Notes: generated from the sequence alone by a model not told the origin. DNA of 64,000 nucleotides from JAUILA01 sp964563925 (GCA_964563925.1 CAZLZD010000011.1:29589-93588); one strand, 5' to 3'; positions 35,040-44,431 are shown, counted from the stretch's first letter. Made by a program: numbers and translations.

Positions 35040-36074
35040 ACTGACACCAGGTACGGTCGTGATGAATGAATCTCCGTAAACCAGGGCCGGTGTCTGGAAT
35101 CCTGGTTTAAAATGATCATCCAGGATATTCCTGGCAATATCGGTGGTTGTCAGGGCGGTAAGTACATAGCCACCGGGGGTTTTAAGCCGGGCTTCCACGG
35201 AAACGGAGCCGTCAGAAACCTCTCCCCATAACCACGACTCACCCTTCCTGCGTTTATGCTCATCCGGACCCTCGGGCATTTTGCCTACCTGCTTCTTCAT
35301 GTAACGCATCACCAGCGGTATCTTAAGAAGAAAAGAAAACCGGCCCATCCAGCGCATTTTCCGGATTTGTCTTTTAGAGGATCCGGTAAATACTTCTATA
35401 TCGGGTATCCCGGTACTGGCATAGGCGGTTGAAATATCCCCCCATGATATGCCGGTGCAAAGTTGCGTGAAATCACCGAAGTCAACTTCCCTGACCGATG
35501 TCCCCAGGGGTCTGGACAGTAGTTTACCGTCACGCCGGTATTTCTGACCCTCCGTCGCCCCTTCCAGCATAGTTTTCGCCGTACCCCGGGAGGGGGACGT
35601 GTGCCTGCTCGTAAAAGCCAGTGTTAATGAGGTGGCATCAGGTAATAAGTTCTTAAGGTGCACGGCGAGGCAGTCAGAGGGGACCACATCAAATCCGGCA
35701 CCGGGCATCAACATCACACCTGAATCCAGTGCTTTGCTGTCCAGTGAACGTGCATATTCATATACTTTGTATTCCCCGGTGATATCCACATAATGAGTGC
35801 TGGTGGCAAGACAGGCTTCGATCATGGGCCTGGCCGTGGATGAGAATGGGCCGGCAGCATGGATCACCAAAGTAGCCGGCATCAGCAGTGTACGAAGTGC
35901 ATCGGGATCATCCAGGGACACCGTCTTGTAACTCAGCCCGGTCTCTGCGGACATGGCAGAAAGCTTCTGATCATTCCGTCCTGCAAGAACAGGCCGAATA
36001 CCGATTTTTAACAATTCAGCTGTAATGAGCCGGCCGGTAAAACCGTAGGCACCATAGAGAACGAGTGTTTTCAT
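35028..36074 (-). CDS. saccharopine-dehydrogenase-like NAD(P)-binding oxidoreductase
   Basis: The 348-residue protein has an N-terminal Rossmann fold (LYGAYGFTGRL, residues 6-16; LAGRND at the end of strand 2). AAGPFSSTARPMIEACL and YVDITGEY are typical of the saccharopine dehydrogenase / trans-acting enoyl reductase group. The lysine-pathway substrate residues are not obvious, so it is unlikely to make lysine. A hydrophobic patch near 240-255 may touch membranes. ATG overlaps the stop of the upstream TPM gene (ATGA). Confidence 0.82.
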   Translation of the reverse strand: MKTLVLYGAYGFTGRLITAELLKIGIRPVLAGRNDQKLSAMSAETGLSYKTVSLDDPDALRTLLMPATLVIHAAGPFSSTARPMIEACLATSTHYVDITGEYKVYEYARSLDSKALDSGVMLMPGAGFDVVPSDCLAVHLKNLLPDATSLTLAFTSRHTSPSRGTAKTMLEGATEGQKYRRDGKLLSRPLGTSVREVDFGDFTQLCTGISWGDISTAYASTGIPDIEVFTGSSKRQIRKMRWMGRFSFLLKIPLVMRYMKKQVGKMPEGPDEHKRRKGESWLWGEVSDGSVSVEARLKTPGGYVLTALTTTDIARNILDDHFKPGFQTPALVYGDSFITTVPGVSSFF

Positions 36075-36718
36075 CCCATTCGCAAATCGTCTGACAATTC
36101 ATTAGGGTTATCGGGTGGCTTGTGCACACCGGCGGCTGATAGCAATTCACCACATTTCTCAATACCCCGGATTATGCCTTCCGCCGGTTCCTGATTCTTA
36201 ATTCCCTGAATGATCAGTCCCACCACTTCATCCCATTGTTCCGGGTCTACCTTCTCGTTGATTCCCGAATCGCCGATCACCTCTACCATGTGTTCAAAAC
36301 GACTGATAAAAATAAGGATACCGGTACGGTTTTCGGTGGAAAATACCTCCTGTTCAAGGAAGGCCTCCAGGGCGCGATGGGCAACCGCATTCCTCAGGCG
36401 ACGATCCGGGATAAGCAGTCTTTTAAAAGGCGCAAATATCACCGGCAGAAAATAACCCAGGATGCCCGAGGCAAGTACGGCAATGACCACCTCCAGCAAG
36501 GTGATATGAAAGGGAAGCAGCCATCCGTAACTCATAATACCCAGAATAAGCAATGGTGCGAGCATAAAAAGCACGGTTGACTTAAACCGGACTTCTTCAT
36601 ATTCATCGGACGAAGCCACCAGATAGGGCACGATCTCCCCGGAAGTAACCCCTTCAGCTTTGCGAACGGCCTCCTTTATTCTGTCCAGTTCTTTCTTACC
36701 TATGTTTTTGACTTTCAT
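36071..36718 (-). CDS. TPM-domain membrane protein
   Basis: The 215-residue protein has a TPM domain interrupted by two or three membrane segments (about 48-95, LFMLAPLLILGIMSYGWLL and VVIAVLASGILGYFLPVIF). The second half has RNAVAHRALEAFLEQEVFSTENRTGILIFIS. TPM domains bind acidic or phosphorylated peptides or act as weak phosphatases; TLP18.3 and MOTS-like proteins are relatives. The order TPM membrane protein after TPM-Gly protein is usual, often with lemA, which is absent here. Confidence 0.82.
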   Translation of the reverse strand: MKVKNIGKKELDRIKEAVRKAEGVTSGEIVPYLVASSDEYEEVRFKSTVLFMLAPLLILGIMSYGWLLPFHITLLEVVIAVLASGILGYFLPVIFAPFKRLLIPDRRLRNAVAHRALEAFLEQEVFSTENRTGILIFISRFEHMVEVIGDSGINEKVDPEQWDEVVGLIIQGIKNQEPAEGIIRGIEKCGELLSAAGVHKPPDNPNELSDDLRMG

Positions 36719-36731
36719 AATTTGTTATCGT

Positions 36732-37616
36732 TTACCAACTGCCAGAGGCCCCGCCGCCGCCAAAACCGCCGCCACCACCACTGAAGCCGCCACCTCCGCT
36801 GAAGCCTCCGCCGCCGCCGAAGCCACCAAAACCACCCCGGTGGCCTCCACCGAAACCGCCACCACCCCGACCTCCGAGGCTTGAGAAAAGGAAGAAAATC
36901 CCAAAAAAGAATGCTGCCATAATTCCAGCCCCGATACTGACCAGGATCCATCCGAGCACGAAAGCTCCTGCCGTACCCACAAGTCCTCCCTTAACCTTCC
37001 CCAGGAGCTTGGTCAGGAGAGGAGGGAAAATAATGAACAGGAAGATTATTACAGGAAGGAGCGTCCTGAGACCGATTTTCGGGGAATCCTTTGAGGTTTG
37101 CCGGGTGGCCTCGGGGAGGGGTTCGCCACGGATAAGATGGGCCAGGTCATCCACTGCATGTGAAATACCTCCTTCGAAATCCCCGTTCCTGAACCTGGGG
37201 GTAATACTGTTGGCAATGATCAGCGCACTTTGTGCGTCAGTGATTGCTCCTTCCAGACCGTAGCCCACTTCAATGCGTACCTTCCGGTCTTCCTTCGCCA
37301 CGAGCAGGATCACCCCGTCATCCACACCCTTCCTGCCTGCTTCGATCTCCTCGGCCAGTCGTATGGAAAAATCCTCGATAGGCTCCAGCCCGGTGGTAGG
37401 GACCATAACGACTACAAGCTGGCTTCCTTTTTCTTCTTCCAGCTGCTGTAACCGCGACTCGAGCTGCTGTTTGAACGCATCGGACAGGGTTGAGGTATTG
37501 TCCGTAACGAAGGTATTTATTTCAGGCAGGTCCGCAATATCCTGGGAAAAACCGGATGTAGCTGAAAGCAGCAACAAAAATAAAAGGAAGTATCTCACCC
37601 TGCCGTTTGAAATCAT
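36732..37616 (-). CDS. TPM-domain protein with glycine-rich tail (YgcG type)
   Basis: The 294-residue protein has a signal peptide (ends SGFSQ) and a TPM domain outside the membrane (about 27-160: FVTDNTSTLSDAFKQQLESR, YGLEGAITDAQSALI). Membrane segments follow (about 178-195 and 205-240), then a Gly/Phe-rich cytoplasmic or lumenal tail ending GGGGASGSW. The tail is why the DNA at 36740-36870 looks repetitive. It is first in an operon with the TPM membrane protein and the reductase. Confidence 0.87.
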   Translation of the reverse strand: MISNGRVRYFLLFLLLLSATSGFSQDIADLPEINTFVTDNTSTLSDAFKQQLESRLQQLEEEKGSQLVVVMVPTTGLEPIEDFSIRLAEEIEAGRKGVDDGVILLVAKEDRKVRIEVGYGLEGAITDAQSALIIANSITPRFRNGDFEGGISHAVDDLAHLIRGEPLPEATRQTSKDSPKIGLRTLLPVIIFLFIIFPPLLTKLLGKVKGGLVGTAGAFVLGWILVSIGAGIMAAFFFGIFFLFSSLGGRGGGGFGGGHRGGFGGFGGGGGFSGGGGFSGGGGGFGGGGASGSW

Positions 37617-37660
37617 AGGTTAAACTTAATAAATTATGACGAATAAGAAATTCCCTTTAA

Positions 37661-38764
37661 ATGACTGTAAAAAAGAAAGTGTTGGTTCTCACCGGTGGCG
37701 GAGACTGTCCGGGGTTGAATGCGGTAATCCGTGGTATAGTGAAACGGGCCCGGGTTGAGAAGGGCTGGGAAGTGTACGGAAGTATCGAGGCTTTCAACGG
37801 GATCATGAAAGATCCTCCTGAACTTGTAAAACTGACCTCCAAACGAACGGCCGGTATTCATGTGAAAGGGGGGACGATCCTTAAAACGACAAACAAGGGA
37901 AATCCACTGTCCTTTCCGGTTGAAAATGCCGACGGCACCGTAACACTAGAAGACCGGTCTGACGTTCTGAAAGAAAAGCTTGCCGCATATGGTTTTGATG
38001 CGGTCATTAATATCGGCGGGGACGGCTCCCAGAAAATTTCTCAGCACCTCTTCGAGAAGGGTGTTAACGTTATTGGCGTGCCCAAGACCATCGACAACGA
38101 CCTCAGCTCAACCGACCTTACCTTCGGGTTTACCACGGCCGTTCAGGTAGCCACCGATAGTTTTGACAAACTCGTGACCACTGCAGAAAGCCATCACCGG
38201 ATTATGATCATGGAAGTGATGGGCCGTGATGCAGGATGGATCGCACTTCATACCGCCATCGCCGGGGGAGCCGAAATCTGTCTTATACCCGAAATTCCCT
38301 ATGATATTGACAAGCTGGTGGAACGCATAGATAAAAGGTATTATAAGGGGCGTGGATTCGTTAATATTGTCATCAGCGAGGGTGCCCACCCCAAAGGAGG
38401 AGAGGCATTTGCCCGGGAAGCGGAGGAAAAAGGATACGCACACAAGCGCCTGGGAGGAGTTGCCTACCGGCTAACAGAAGAACTGCGGGCAGCCGGTTGC
38501 AAGGCCGATATCCGCGAAGCGGTGCTGGGGCATACGCAACGCGGCGGCAGCCCGGTAGCATTCGACAGGATTCTTGCTTCCCTGATGGGGGTGAAGGCCT
38601 TCGAACTGGTTCGTGATGGCAAGTTCGGCCAAATGACCTCCTACCGCGCCGGTAAGGTTACCTCAGTGCCTCTTAAAGACGCGGTGAAGGATTACAATTT
38701 TGTCAAGCCCGATTCCTTCCTCGTACAGGGAGCCAAGGGGCTGGGCATTTCATTCGGTGACTAA
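37661..38764 (+). CDS. 6-phosphofructokinase (ATP- or PPi-dependent, mixed-type site)
   Basis: The 367-residue enzyme phosphorylates fructose 6-phosphate. TGGGDCPGLN (11-20) and GGDGS (119-123) bind the phosphoryl donor, and PKTIDND (141-147) holds the catalytic aspartate. MEVMGRDAGWIA is also present. Gly122 corresponds to Gly104 of E. coli PFK, as in ATP enzymes. Lys142 corresponds to position 124, where PPi enzymes have Lys and E. coli has Gly. This is the group III mixture, so the donor cannot be assigned. A histidine kinase gene follows 6 bases later. Confidence 0.93.
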   Translation: MTVKKKVLVLTGGGDCPGLNAVIRGIVKRARVEKGWEVYGSIEAFNGIMKDPPELVKLTSKRTAGIHVKGGTILKTTNKGNPLSFPVENADGTVTLEDRSDVLKEKLAAYGFDAVINIGGDGSQKISQHLFEKGVNVIGVPKTIDNDLSSTDLTFGFTTAVQVATDSFDKLVTTAESHHRIMIMEVMGRDAGWIALHTAIAGGAEICLIPEIPYDIDKLVERIDKRYYKGRGFVNIVISEGAHPKGGEAFAREAEEKGYAHKRLGGVAYRLTEELRAAGCKADIREAVLGHTQRGGSPVAFDRILASLMGVKAFELVRDGKFGQMTSYRAGKVTSVPLKDAVKDYNFVKPDSFLVQGAKGLGISFGD

Positions 38765-38770
38765 TTATTC

Positions 38771-41092
38771 ATGAAATATTTCCTGTCTGTACTTTGGCTG
38801 GTCCTCTATCTACCCCTGCATGCACAGGAGGCGGTGATATTTACCAAGGACACAGAGATTAACCTGAATCCGTATATCTATTATTTCATGGATTCTTCAG
38901 GGGAACTCTCCGTGGATGAAGTGCGCAACTATGCCGAAGGATTCCGCCGGGCCGATGTGGAAGATCTTCGACTGGGGGTGGATGAAACGGTAGCCTGGCT
39001 AAAAATAAGGATACATAACCCCTATAACCGGAAAGAGGATGCGGTCATCGATTTTAAGGACCCCTCGCTTTACATGCTTACGCTGTACCAGATCAACCAG
39101 GATCCGCTGTACAGTGGAACCGGTACACCACAGGATCGAAAAAATATTCGCGGCAACAGAAATGCCTTTATACTTTCCCTGTTTTCAGGAGAAACACGTG
39201 ACGTCCTGATCCGTGTTGAGAGCCGAAATTACATGACCCTGAAAGCCTTCGTCGAAGATGACGAATACTTTTTCCAGGATGCAGGTAATGAGAAAATATT
39301 CCTGGGGTTTTTTTACGGGATCCTTTTCCTGATATGCATCTATTCCGTTATCCTCTTTTTCCTGTCTGGATTCCGTTATTTTTTCTGGTATAGTGCCTAT
39401 ATCATCGTAAATGCTTTTTTTACCGGCATTGCGGATGGTCTCACCCCTCAGTACTTTCATTCCCTGGTGGAATGGTCCAATGGGTATCATGGGTTTATCA
39501 TCGCCTATCTTACCAATGTTACCGGACTATTCTTCCTCAGAAGTTATTTTCGCCCGAGTGACTGGTCTCCTCTGCTGAACAGGGTAATCATTATCACATT
39601 ATGGGCAATCACCCTCATCTGTGCCGGTGTAGCCTTGTGGAACCCGGATGCCGGTTTTGCGGTCCTGCGTCCGATCGGCTTGATAACACTGGGTATATTT
39701 TTGTGGACAAGTGCCGTCGCCGCAAGAAAAAATATTACAGGAAGTATGTATTTCCTCATGGCATTCTCCGTCTTCGGATTATTTATACTGATTTTCATTG
39801 GAAACCTGTTCCGGCTCTTTCCCTACGTCCACCTGGTCCAGTATTCCGTTCACTATGGCTTTCTCCTGAGTATGATCATACTGTCCTGCGCACTGGGTGT
39901 CAGGATCTATAAACTCTATCGCGACTATATGCGAAGAGAGCAGGATAAACAGGCGCTGATCCAACAGAAAAATGAAGAGCTTGAAAACCAGGTTTCCGAA
40001 CGTACCGCCATCCTGGCAAAAAAAGAAAGCCAGCTCCGCTCTATCCTGGATAATTCGATCAATATTATCTGGATGGTCAATTCAGATTATCTTCTTCTGG
40101 AGTGCAACACCGCCTTTGAAGAATCATGGAAAGCTGCTTACGGGGATGAACTTGTGAAAGGGAAAAGTATCCTTGAGCAGTATAATGGTCCCTCCAAAGA
40201 TACCTGGAAGGAACGTTATGACCAGATCTTTGACGGACAGGTGGTCAGGGTAACGGAGCAGTACCAGATTGAAGGAGAATCCCGGTCTTTTGAAATACTT
40301 TGTGTGCCCATCCGTAATGGTGATGCCGTGGAATTTGCGGCGGTATTCAGTACCGACATCACCGAAAGGCTCCAGTATGAGGAACAACTCAAAAAACAGA
40401 ATATTGACCTGCGGAAAGTCAATCAGGAACTGGACAGGTTTGTTTACAGTGCCTCGCATGACCTGAAAGCCCCGCTCAGCTCACTCCAGGGCCTGATCGG
40501 ATTGGTCAAGCTGGAAACTGATGACTCTATTCGGGGTCAGTACTATATGATGATGGAGAAGTCGATCAAACGGCTCGACCAGTTTATCCGCGATATTATC
40601 GACTATTCCAGGAATACCCGGGTAGACCTGCGCCGGGAAAAGATGAATATTCCGGAGATGATCCAGTCGGTCTTTGATGACCTGCATTACATGGAACATG
40701 CCGCCGATTTCATCCTTGAAAGTACCGTGGCACAATCTGTCCCTTATTATCATGACGAAACACGGCTCCGGATCGTTTTGAGAAACCTCCTGAGCAATGC
40801 CCTGCGCTACGGATTCAAGGACGAAGGGGAAAAGAAACTCGTCATCTCCGGCGAGGTCACCGAAGAGGAACTTCAGCTTACCTTCCGCGATTTTGGTCCG
40901 GGAATCGGCCAGGAGCACCGGGAGAATATATTTAAAATGTTTTACCGGGCACACGAAAACTCTGAAGGCACCGGCCTTGGACTGTATATCGTGAAGGAAA
41001 CTCTGGAAAAAATGGGTGGAAGCATCTCCCTGGATTCCTCTGAGGAGGGAACTATTTTTACCATTCACGTACCGAATATGTCCGTTTCATAA
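38771..41092 (+). CDS. 7TMR-DISM sensor histidine kinase with PAS domain
   Basis: The 773-residue protein has a signal peptide (ends PLHAQ), a periplasmic 7TMR-DISMED2 beta domain (about 25-165) and seven membrane helices (about 175-380). A coiled coil is next, then a PAS domain (about 415-530), HisKA with His563 in SASHDLKAPLSS, and HATPase_c with the N box NLLSNALRYGF and G boxes DFGPGIG and GTGLGLYIV. The 7TMR-DISM group is thought to sense carbohydrates or lipids. No response regulator is adjacent. It is 6 bases after pfk, so it is co-transcribed with it. Confidence 0.92.
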   Translation: MKYFLSVLWLVLYLPLHAQEAVIFTKDTEINLNPYIYYFMDSSGELSVDEVRNYAEGFRRADVEDLRLGVDETVAWLKIRIHNPYNRKEDAVIDFKDPSLYMLTLYQINQDPLYSGTGTPQDRKNIRGNRNAFILSLFSGETRDVLIRVESRNYMTLKAFVEDDEYFFQDAGNEKIFLGFFYGILFLICIYSVILFFLSGFRYFFWYSAYIIVNAFFTGIADGLTPQYFHSLVEWSNGYHGFIIAYLTNVTGLFFLRSYFRPSDWSPLLNRVIIITLWAITLICAGVALWNPDAGFAVLRPIGLITLGIFLWTSAVAARKNITGSMYFLMAFSVFGLFILIFIGNLFRLFPYVHLVQYSVHYGFLLSMIILSCALGVRIYKLYRDYMRREQDKQALIQQKNEELENQVSERTAILAKKESQLRSILDNSINIIWMVNSDYLLLECNTAFEESWKAAYGDELVKGKSILEQYNGPSKDTWKERYDQIFDGQVVRVTEQYQIEGESRSFEILCVPIRNGDAVEFAAVFSTDITERLQYEEQLKKQNIDLRKVNQELDRFVYSASHDLKAPLSSLQGLIGLVKLETDDSIRGQYYMMMEKSIKRLDQFIRDIIDYSRNTRVDLRREKMNIPEMIQSVFDDLHYMEHAADFILESTVAQSVPYYHDETRLRIVLRNLLSNALRYGFKDEGEKKLVISGEVTEEELQLTFRDFGPGIGQEHRENIFKMFYRAHENSEGTGLGLYIVKETLEKMGGSISLDSSEEGTIFTIHVPNMSVS

Positions 41093-41121
41093 CTTATGCC
41101 ACGCATGGGTGTTTATCCGGT

Positions 41122-41667
41122 ATGAGTGAGAATCAATATGATGAAATAATTTTGGGTGGCGGGTGTTTCTGGTGCCTGGAAGCTCCCTATCAGCAGCTCG
41201 AAGGTATAATGGATGTTACCTCAGGATATATGGGGGGCAAGGTGAAAAATCCGACCTATCGGGAAGTATGCAGTGGCCTTACGGGACATGCCGAAGTCGT
41301 GAAGCTGACCTATGATCCGAAGGTGATCAGTCTGGATAAAATTCTTGAAGTTTTCTGGACCATTCATGACCCGACCACTCCCAACCGTCAGGGTAACGAT
41401 GTAGGAAGCCAGTATCGCTCTGCGATATTTTTTGTTACCCCGGAGCAGGAGAAAAAAGCCATGGAGTACATTAAACGGCTGGAAGAAGAAAACGTATTCT
41501 CCCAGCCAGTGGTTACCGAGGTAAAACCGGCAAGCGAATTCTACAAGGCCGAAGACTATCATCAGGATTACTACCTGAATAATCCCTCCCAGCCCTATTG
41601 CTCATTCATCGTAAAACCCAAGGTGGAAAAAGTAAAACGTTTATTCTCAGAGCAGCTAAAAAAATAA
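41122..41667 (+). CDS. msrA: peptide-methionine (S)-S-oxide reductase
   Basis: The 181-residue enzyme reduces methionine S-sulfoxide in proteins. The motif GGGCFWC gives the catalytic Cys15, with Cys18 nearby. YRSAIFFVTPEQ and EFYKAEDYHQDYYL are family segments. There is no signal peptide, so it is cytoplasmic. It follows the histidine kinase by 29 bases. Its stop codon lies within a terminator hairpin. Confidence 0.96.
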   Translation: MSENQYDEIILGGGCFWCLEAPYQQLEGIMDVTSGYMGGKVKNPTYREVCSGLTGHAEVVKLTYDPKVISLDKILEVFWTIHDPTTPNRQGNDVGSQYRSAIFFVTPEQEKKAMEYIKRLEEENVFSQPVVTEVKPASEFYKAEDYHQDYYLNNPSQPYCSFIVKPKVEKVKRLFSEQLKK

Positions 41668-41694
41668 CCCCGCGGCCTAAACCGCAGGGTTATT
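41663..41694. terminator. bidirectional terminator between msrA and the SprB gene
   Basis: The stem AATAACCC plus GCGG pairs with CCGC plus GGGTTATT around CCTAAA, with one C-A mismatch. The minus strand then has a run of seven U, so it is strong for the SprB-repeat gene. The msrA stop TAA is inside the left arm. Confidence 0.82.
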
Positions 41695-41713
41695 AATCCT
41701 CAACGCTCAACCC

Positions 41714-44368
41714 TTACCTCAACAGAAGGATCTTACCCAGTCTGACCCCTTGTTCGCTGGTCACACGGTACAGGTACACTCCCTCCTGAATGTTTGACTC
41801 AGGCACCCAGGTCCACGAGGTCTTTTCCCCGCCTTCCAGCGTACCGCTAAACAGGTCGGCCTTTTTCACTCCTGACTCGGAGAATATTTCGACCCGAACC
41901 ATTCCCTCACTGCTCGCCTCATAATTTATGGTTACAGATGACGAGAAGGGGTTGGGATAGGCAGTCGCCTCAACCATCATGACTGATTCTTCGGCATCTT
42001 CCACAACCAGACATTGTCCGTATTTGAATGCAACCGTTGCCTCCCACATTTCAAGCGCGTCTGTACATTCGCCCTCATCACCACATACCGTAAAGGTAAC
42101 AGTGAATTCATCGGACATCGAACCTTCACCAAATCCTGAGATATCATCAATCTTAATTCCATCCAGTCCGGATTTAGGATCAGTACCTTCCACGATTTTC
42201 CATCCCTCACTGTTCCGGACATCCCTGATATCACCGCAAGGCACTTCCAATACCATATGTGACAGCCCGTAGGATTTAGCCCCATTGTAGGTAACGGTCA
42301 TTTCGTAAGAGAAACAGTTCCCATCCCGGGCCACCAGGGTCAGTTCCGCATCATACGGATCTCCGCAATCCGACGGGTTTTCTGGATTCTCCGGATCTTC
42401 CGGATTTTCAGGATTCTCCGGGTTATCCGGATTGTCCGGGTTGTTGGGATCATCCGGGTTATCCGGATTGTCAGGATCCGTTGGCTGGTCAGGATCTGTA
42501 GGATCCGTAGGCTCCTCAGTATCCGTACAATTCGCCGCTGTGAGATTTACCTCCACGATATGTTCCTGCGTACAACCGTTCTCATCGGTGATATACACAG
42601 TATATGTACCTTCGGTCAAACCGGAACGATCTTCCGTCTGTGCGCCATCATCCCACGCATAGTCATAGGTACCGTTCCCATCCACTGAAATATCCACGCT
42701 AAATTCTCCATCCGTACAGGACGTATTGCTTACTGAACTGCTGACCGCAGCAGGAGCAGGGTTTGAGACCACGTACGTCAGTACCTTTTCACATCCGTCC
42801 TCATTTGAGACTGTGACAGAATATACTCCCGGGGCTAACCCGGTAATGGATGAGCCTGAAGCCCCGGTCGACCATGCATACGTCAAAGGTCCTTCATTCT
42901 GACCAGGAGTCAGCTGAATCGAACCGTCGGCAGTTCCTGTACAGGAAGGATTGTTTACCTGTCCGGTTACATTCACAGTGTTCGTTCCAATTACAATTTG
43001 AAGTGATGAACTACAACCTTCCGCATCTGTTACCGTAACCTGGTAAAACCCGGCGGCCAACCCATCAATATCTTCCACGGCATCACCCGTCGACCATTCA
43101 TAGGTATACGGTGCAGTCCCGCCGGAAACGGTGAGGTCTATTGTACCACTGTTATCTTCGATACATGAAGTGTTTGTCCGGCTCGCGGAAATCCTCAGTG
43201 TATTCTTTGCCGTCACATAAAAATTTCTTTGGGCGCTGCACCCAGAATCATCTGTCACGGTAAGGGTATAGATTCCTTCACCAATCCCGGTAAGGTCTTC
43301 TGATAATGCACCGTTAGACCATTCAAAGGTATAGTTACCCGTTCCGCCGGATACAGTGGCATCAATACTTCCGGTGGCATCACTACAACCGGTCTGTCCG
43401 ACCTGACCATTGATCATGATCTCATTCTCCACCCCAACAGTGAAGGCCTTGGCCACCGAACATCCCCGGTTGTCAGTTACCGTAAGGATATAGATTCCCG
43501 GTGCTATTCCATTCAGGTCTTCAGTTTCAGGCCCATGCGACCACGAATACGAATATGGAGCCGTTCCGCCTGATGCGGTTACATCAAGTCCACCGTCGGA
43601 ATTGCCTGAACAAGTGGCAGCTGCTGCAAGTGCAGTTACTTCCATAGCAGATGGAGCCTGTATTTCCGTACTCAGCTCAACGGTTTCCCCGGAACCATCC
43701 GACACGATTACAGTGTACATACCGGCATTCAGTCCGGAAGCCACCGATCCGTTCAGGTTCTCATCGTGCGACCACTGATAAGCGTATGGCTCTGTCCCCT
43801 CAAGGATTTCTACCGAAACGGTTCCGTCAGATGCATTGCCACAGGTTACATCAGAGGCCACAAGTATGGCATCCAGCTTACTGCATTGTACGGCAAGCTC
43901 TTCAAAATAAACACACGTTGAGGCTTTGTATGCAACCTTAGGCTGCCAGCATGCCAGGGTACCGGCATCACAATCAGCTTCCGGACAAACCGTAAAGCTA
44001 ACCTCAAAGGTACCGGCTTCCTTGTCCTCCCCGAACCCACTGATATCATCAATTTTAAATCCGTCAAGTCCGCTGGTAGGATCTTCCCCGGAGGCAATTT
44101 TCCAACCGCCCGTATTGGTTATATCTGCGACGGTTCCGCAAGGAACATCCACAGAAAAATGCGAAAGTGCACTGGCACAGTCACTTCCGGCTGATACCAG
44201 TAAGGTATAGCGCAGACAGCCATCTGACAATTCGTCTACAGAAATGATTTCACTCGAAAAACAACTTTCTCCGCAGTCCTTCCCACGTTGCTGCCCCTGT
44301 GCCTGGCTGAACAGCAGACCGCTCAGCAGCACAAGCAGAAAAACAGGTTTTGATAAAAATGACTTCAT
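41714..44368 (-). CDS. T9SS-secreted surface protein with six SprB repeats and duplicated flanking module
   Basis: The 884-residue protein has a signal peptide (residues 1-25, ending QAQGQ). A Cys-rich module A (about 30-160) contains LSHFSVDVPCGT, GWKIASGEDPTSGLDGFKIDD and GFGED. Six SprB-type repeats (about 168-605) each have a cysteine, a WS/WD turn and G-x-Y-x-V-x-V-x-D. A Pro/Asp/Asn/Glu linker (about 617-665) leads to a second copy of the module (about 666-795, LSHMVLEVPCGD, GWKIVEGTDPKSGLDGIKIDD). The type A T9SS sorting domain ends it (AYPNPFSSSV to KILLLR). It should be exported and attached at the surface as an adhesin. Confidence 0.92.
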   Translation of the reverse strand: MKSFLSKPVFLLVLLSGLLFSQAQGQQRGKDCGESCFSSEIISVDELSDGCLRYTLLVSAGSDCASALSHFSVDVPCGTVADITNTGGWKIASGEDPTSGLDGFKIDDISGFGEDKEAGTFEVSFTVCPEADCDAGTLACWQPKVAYKASTCVYFEELAVQCSKLDAILVASDVTCGNASDGTVSVEILEGTEPYAYQWSHDENLNGSVASGLNAGMYTVIVSDGSGETVELSTEIQAPSAMEVTALAAAATCSGNSDGGLDVTASGGTAPYSYSWSHGPETEDLNGIAPGIYILTVTDNRGCSVAKAFTVGVENEIMINGQVGQTGCSDATGSIDATVSGGTGNYTFEWSNGALSEDLTGIGEGIYTLTVTDDSGCSAQRNFYVTAKNTLRISASRTNTSCIEDNSGTIDLTVSGGTAPYTYEWSTGDAVEDIDGLAAGFYQVTVTDAEGCSSSLQIVIGTNTVNVTGQVNNPSCTGTADGSIQLTPGQNEGPLTYAWSTGASGSSITGLAPGVYSVTVSNEDGCEKVLTYVVSNPAPAAVSSSVSNTSCTDGEFSVDISVDGNGTYDYAWDDGAQTEDRSGLTEGTYTVYITDENGCTQEHIVEVNLTAANCTDTEEPTDPTDPDQPTDPDNPDNPDDPNNPDNPDNPENPENPEDPENPENPSDCGDPYDAELTLVARDGNCFSYEMTVTYNGAKSYGLSHMVLEVPCGDIRDVRNSEGWKIVEGTDPKSGLDGIKIDDISGFGEGSMSDEFTVTFTVCGDEGECTDALEMWEATVAFKYGQCLVVEDAEESVMMVEATAYPNPFSSSVTINYEASSEGMVRVEIFSESGVKKADLFSGTLEGGEKTSWTWVPESNIQEGVYLYRVTSEQGVRLGKILLLR
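42371..42517. repeat. low-complexity Pro/Asp/Glu/Asn linker repeat
   Basis: Imperfect repeats of 9 to 15 bases such as GGATTGTCCGGGTT and GGATTCTCCGG encode the TDP, DNP and ENP tripeptides of the surface protein. The region is a candidate for length change by slippage. It is coding and not a CRISPR array, since no distinct spacers occur. Confidence 0.82.
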
Positions 44369-44403
44369 GTGTATTTGGTATTGGTTTCCCGTTTATACAC
44401 ATG
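44366..44403 (-). promoter_or_regulatory. inverted repeat that would hide the SprB start codon
   Basis: CATGTGTAT (44366-44374) and ATACACATG (44395-44403) are perfect 9-base arms with a 20-base loop. On the minus-strand message the downstream arm contains the AUG start at 44368-44366. If the hairpin forms, translation initiation would be blocked. It could also be a protein operator. The structure is seen in the sequence; the function is inferred. Confidence 0.45.
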
Positions 44404-44431
44404 TCTGTACGGAGGTAAGAGGGTATAATGC

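Noticed and set aside
36740..36870. repeat-like GC-rich DNA
   Set aside because: It is the glycine-rich tail of the TPM protein, not a separate element.
40481..41068. 195-codon open frame antisense to the histidine kinase
   Set aside because: It lies fully over the kinase core, whose H, N and G boxes are intact.
42371..42517. possible CRISPR-like or regulatory repeat cluster
   Set aside because: It encodes the P/D/N/E linker in frame and lacks spacers.
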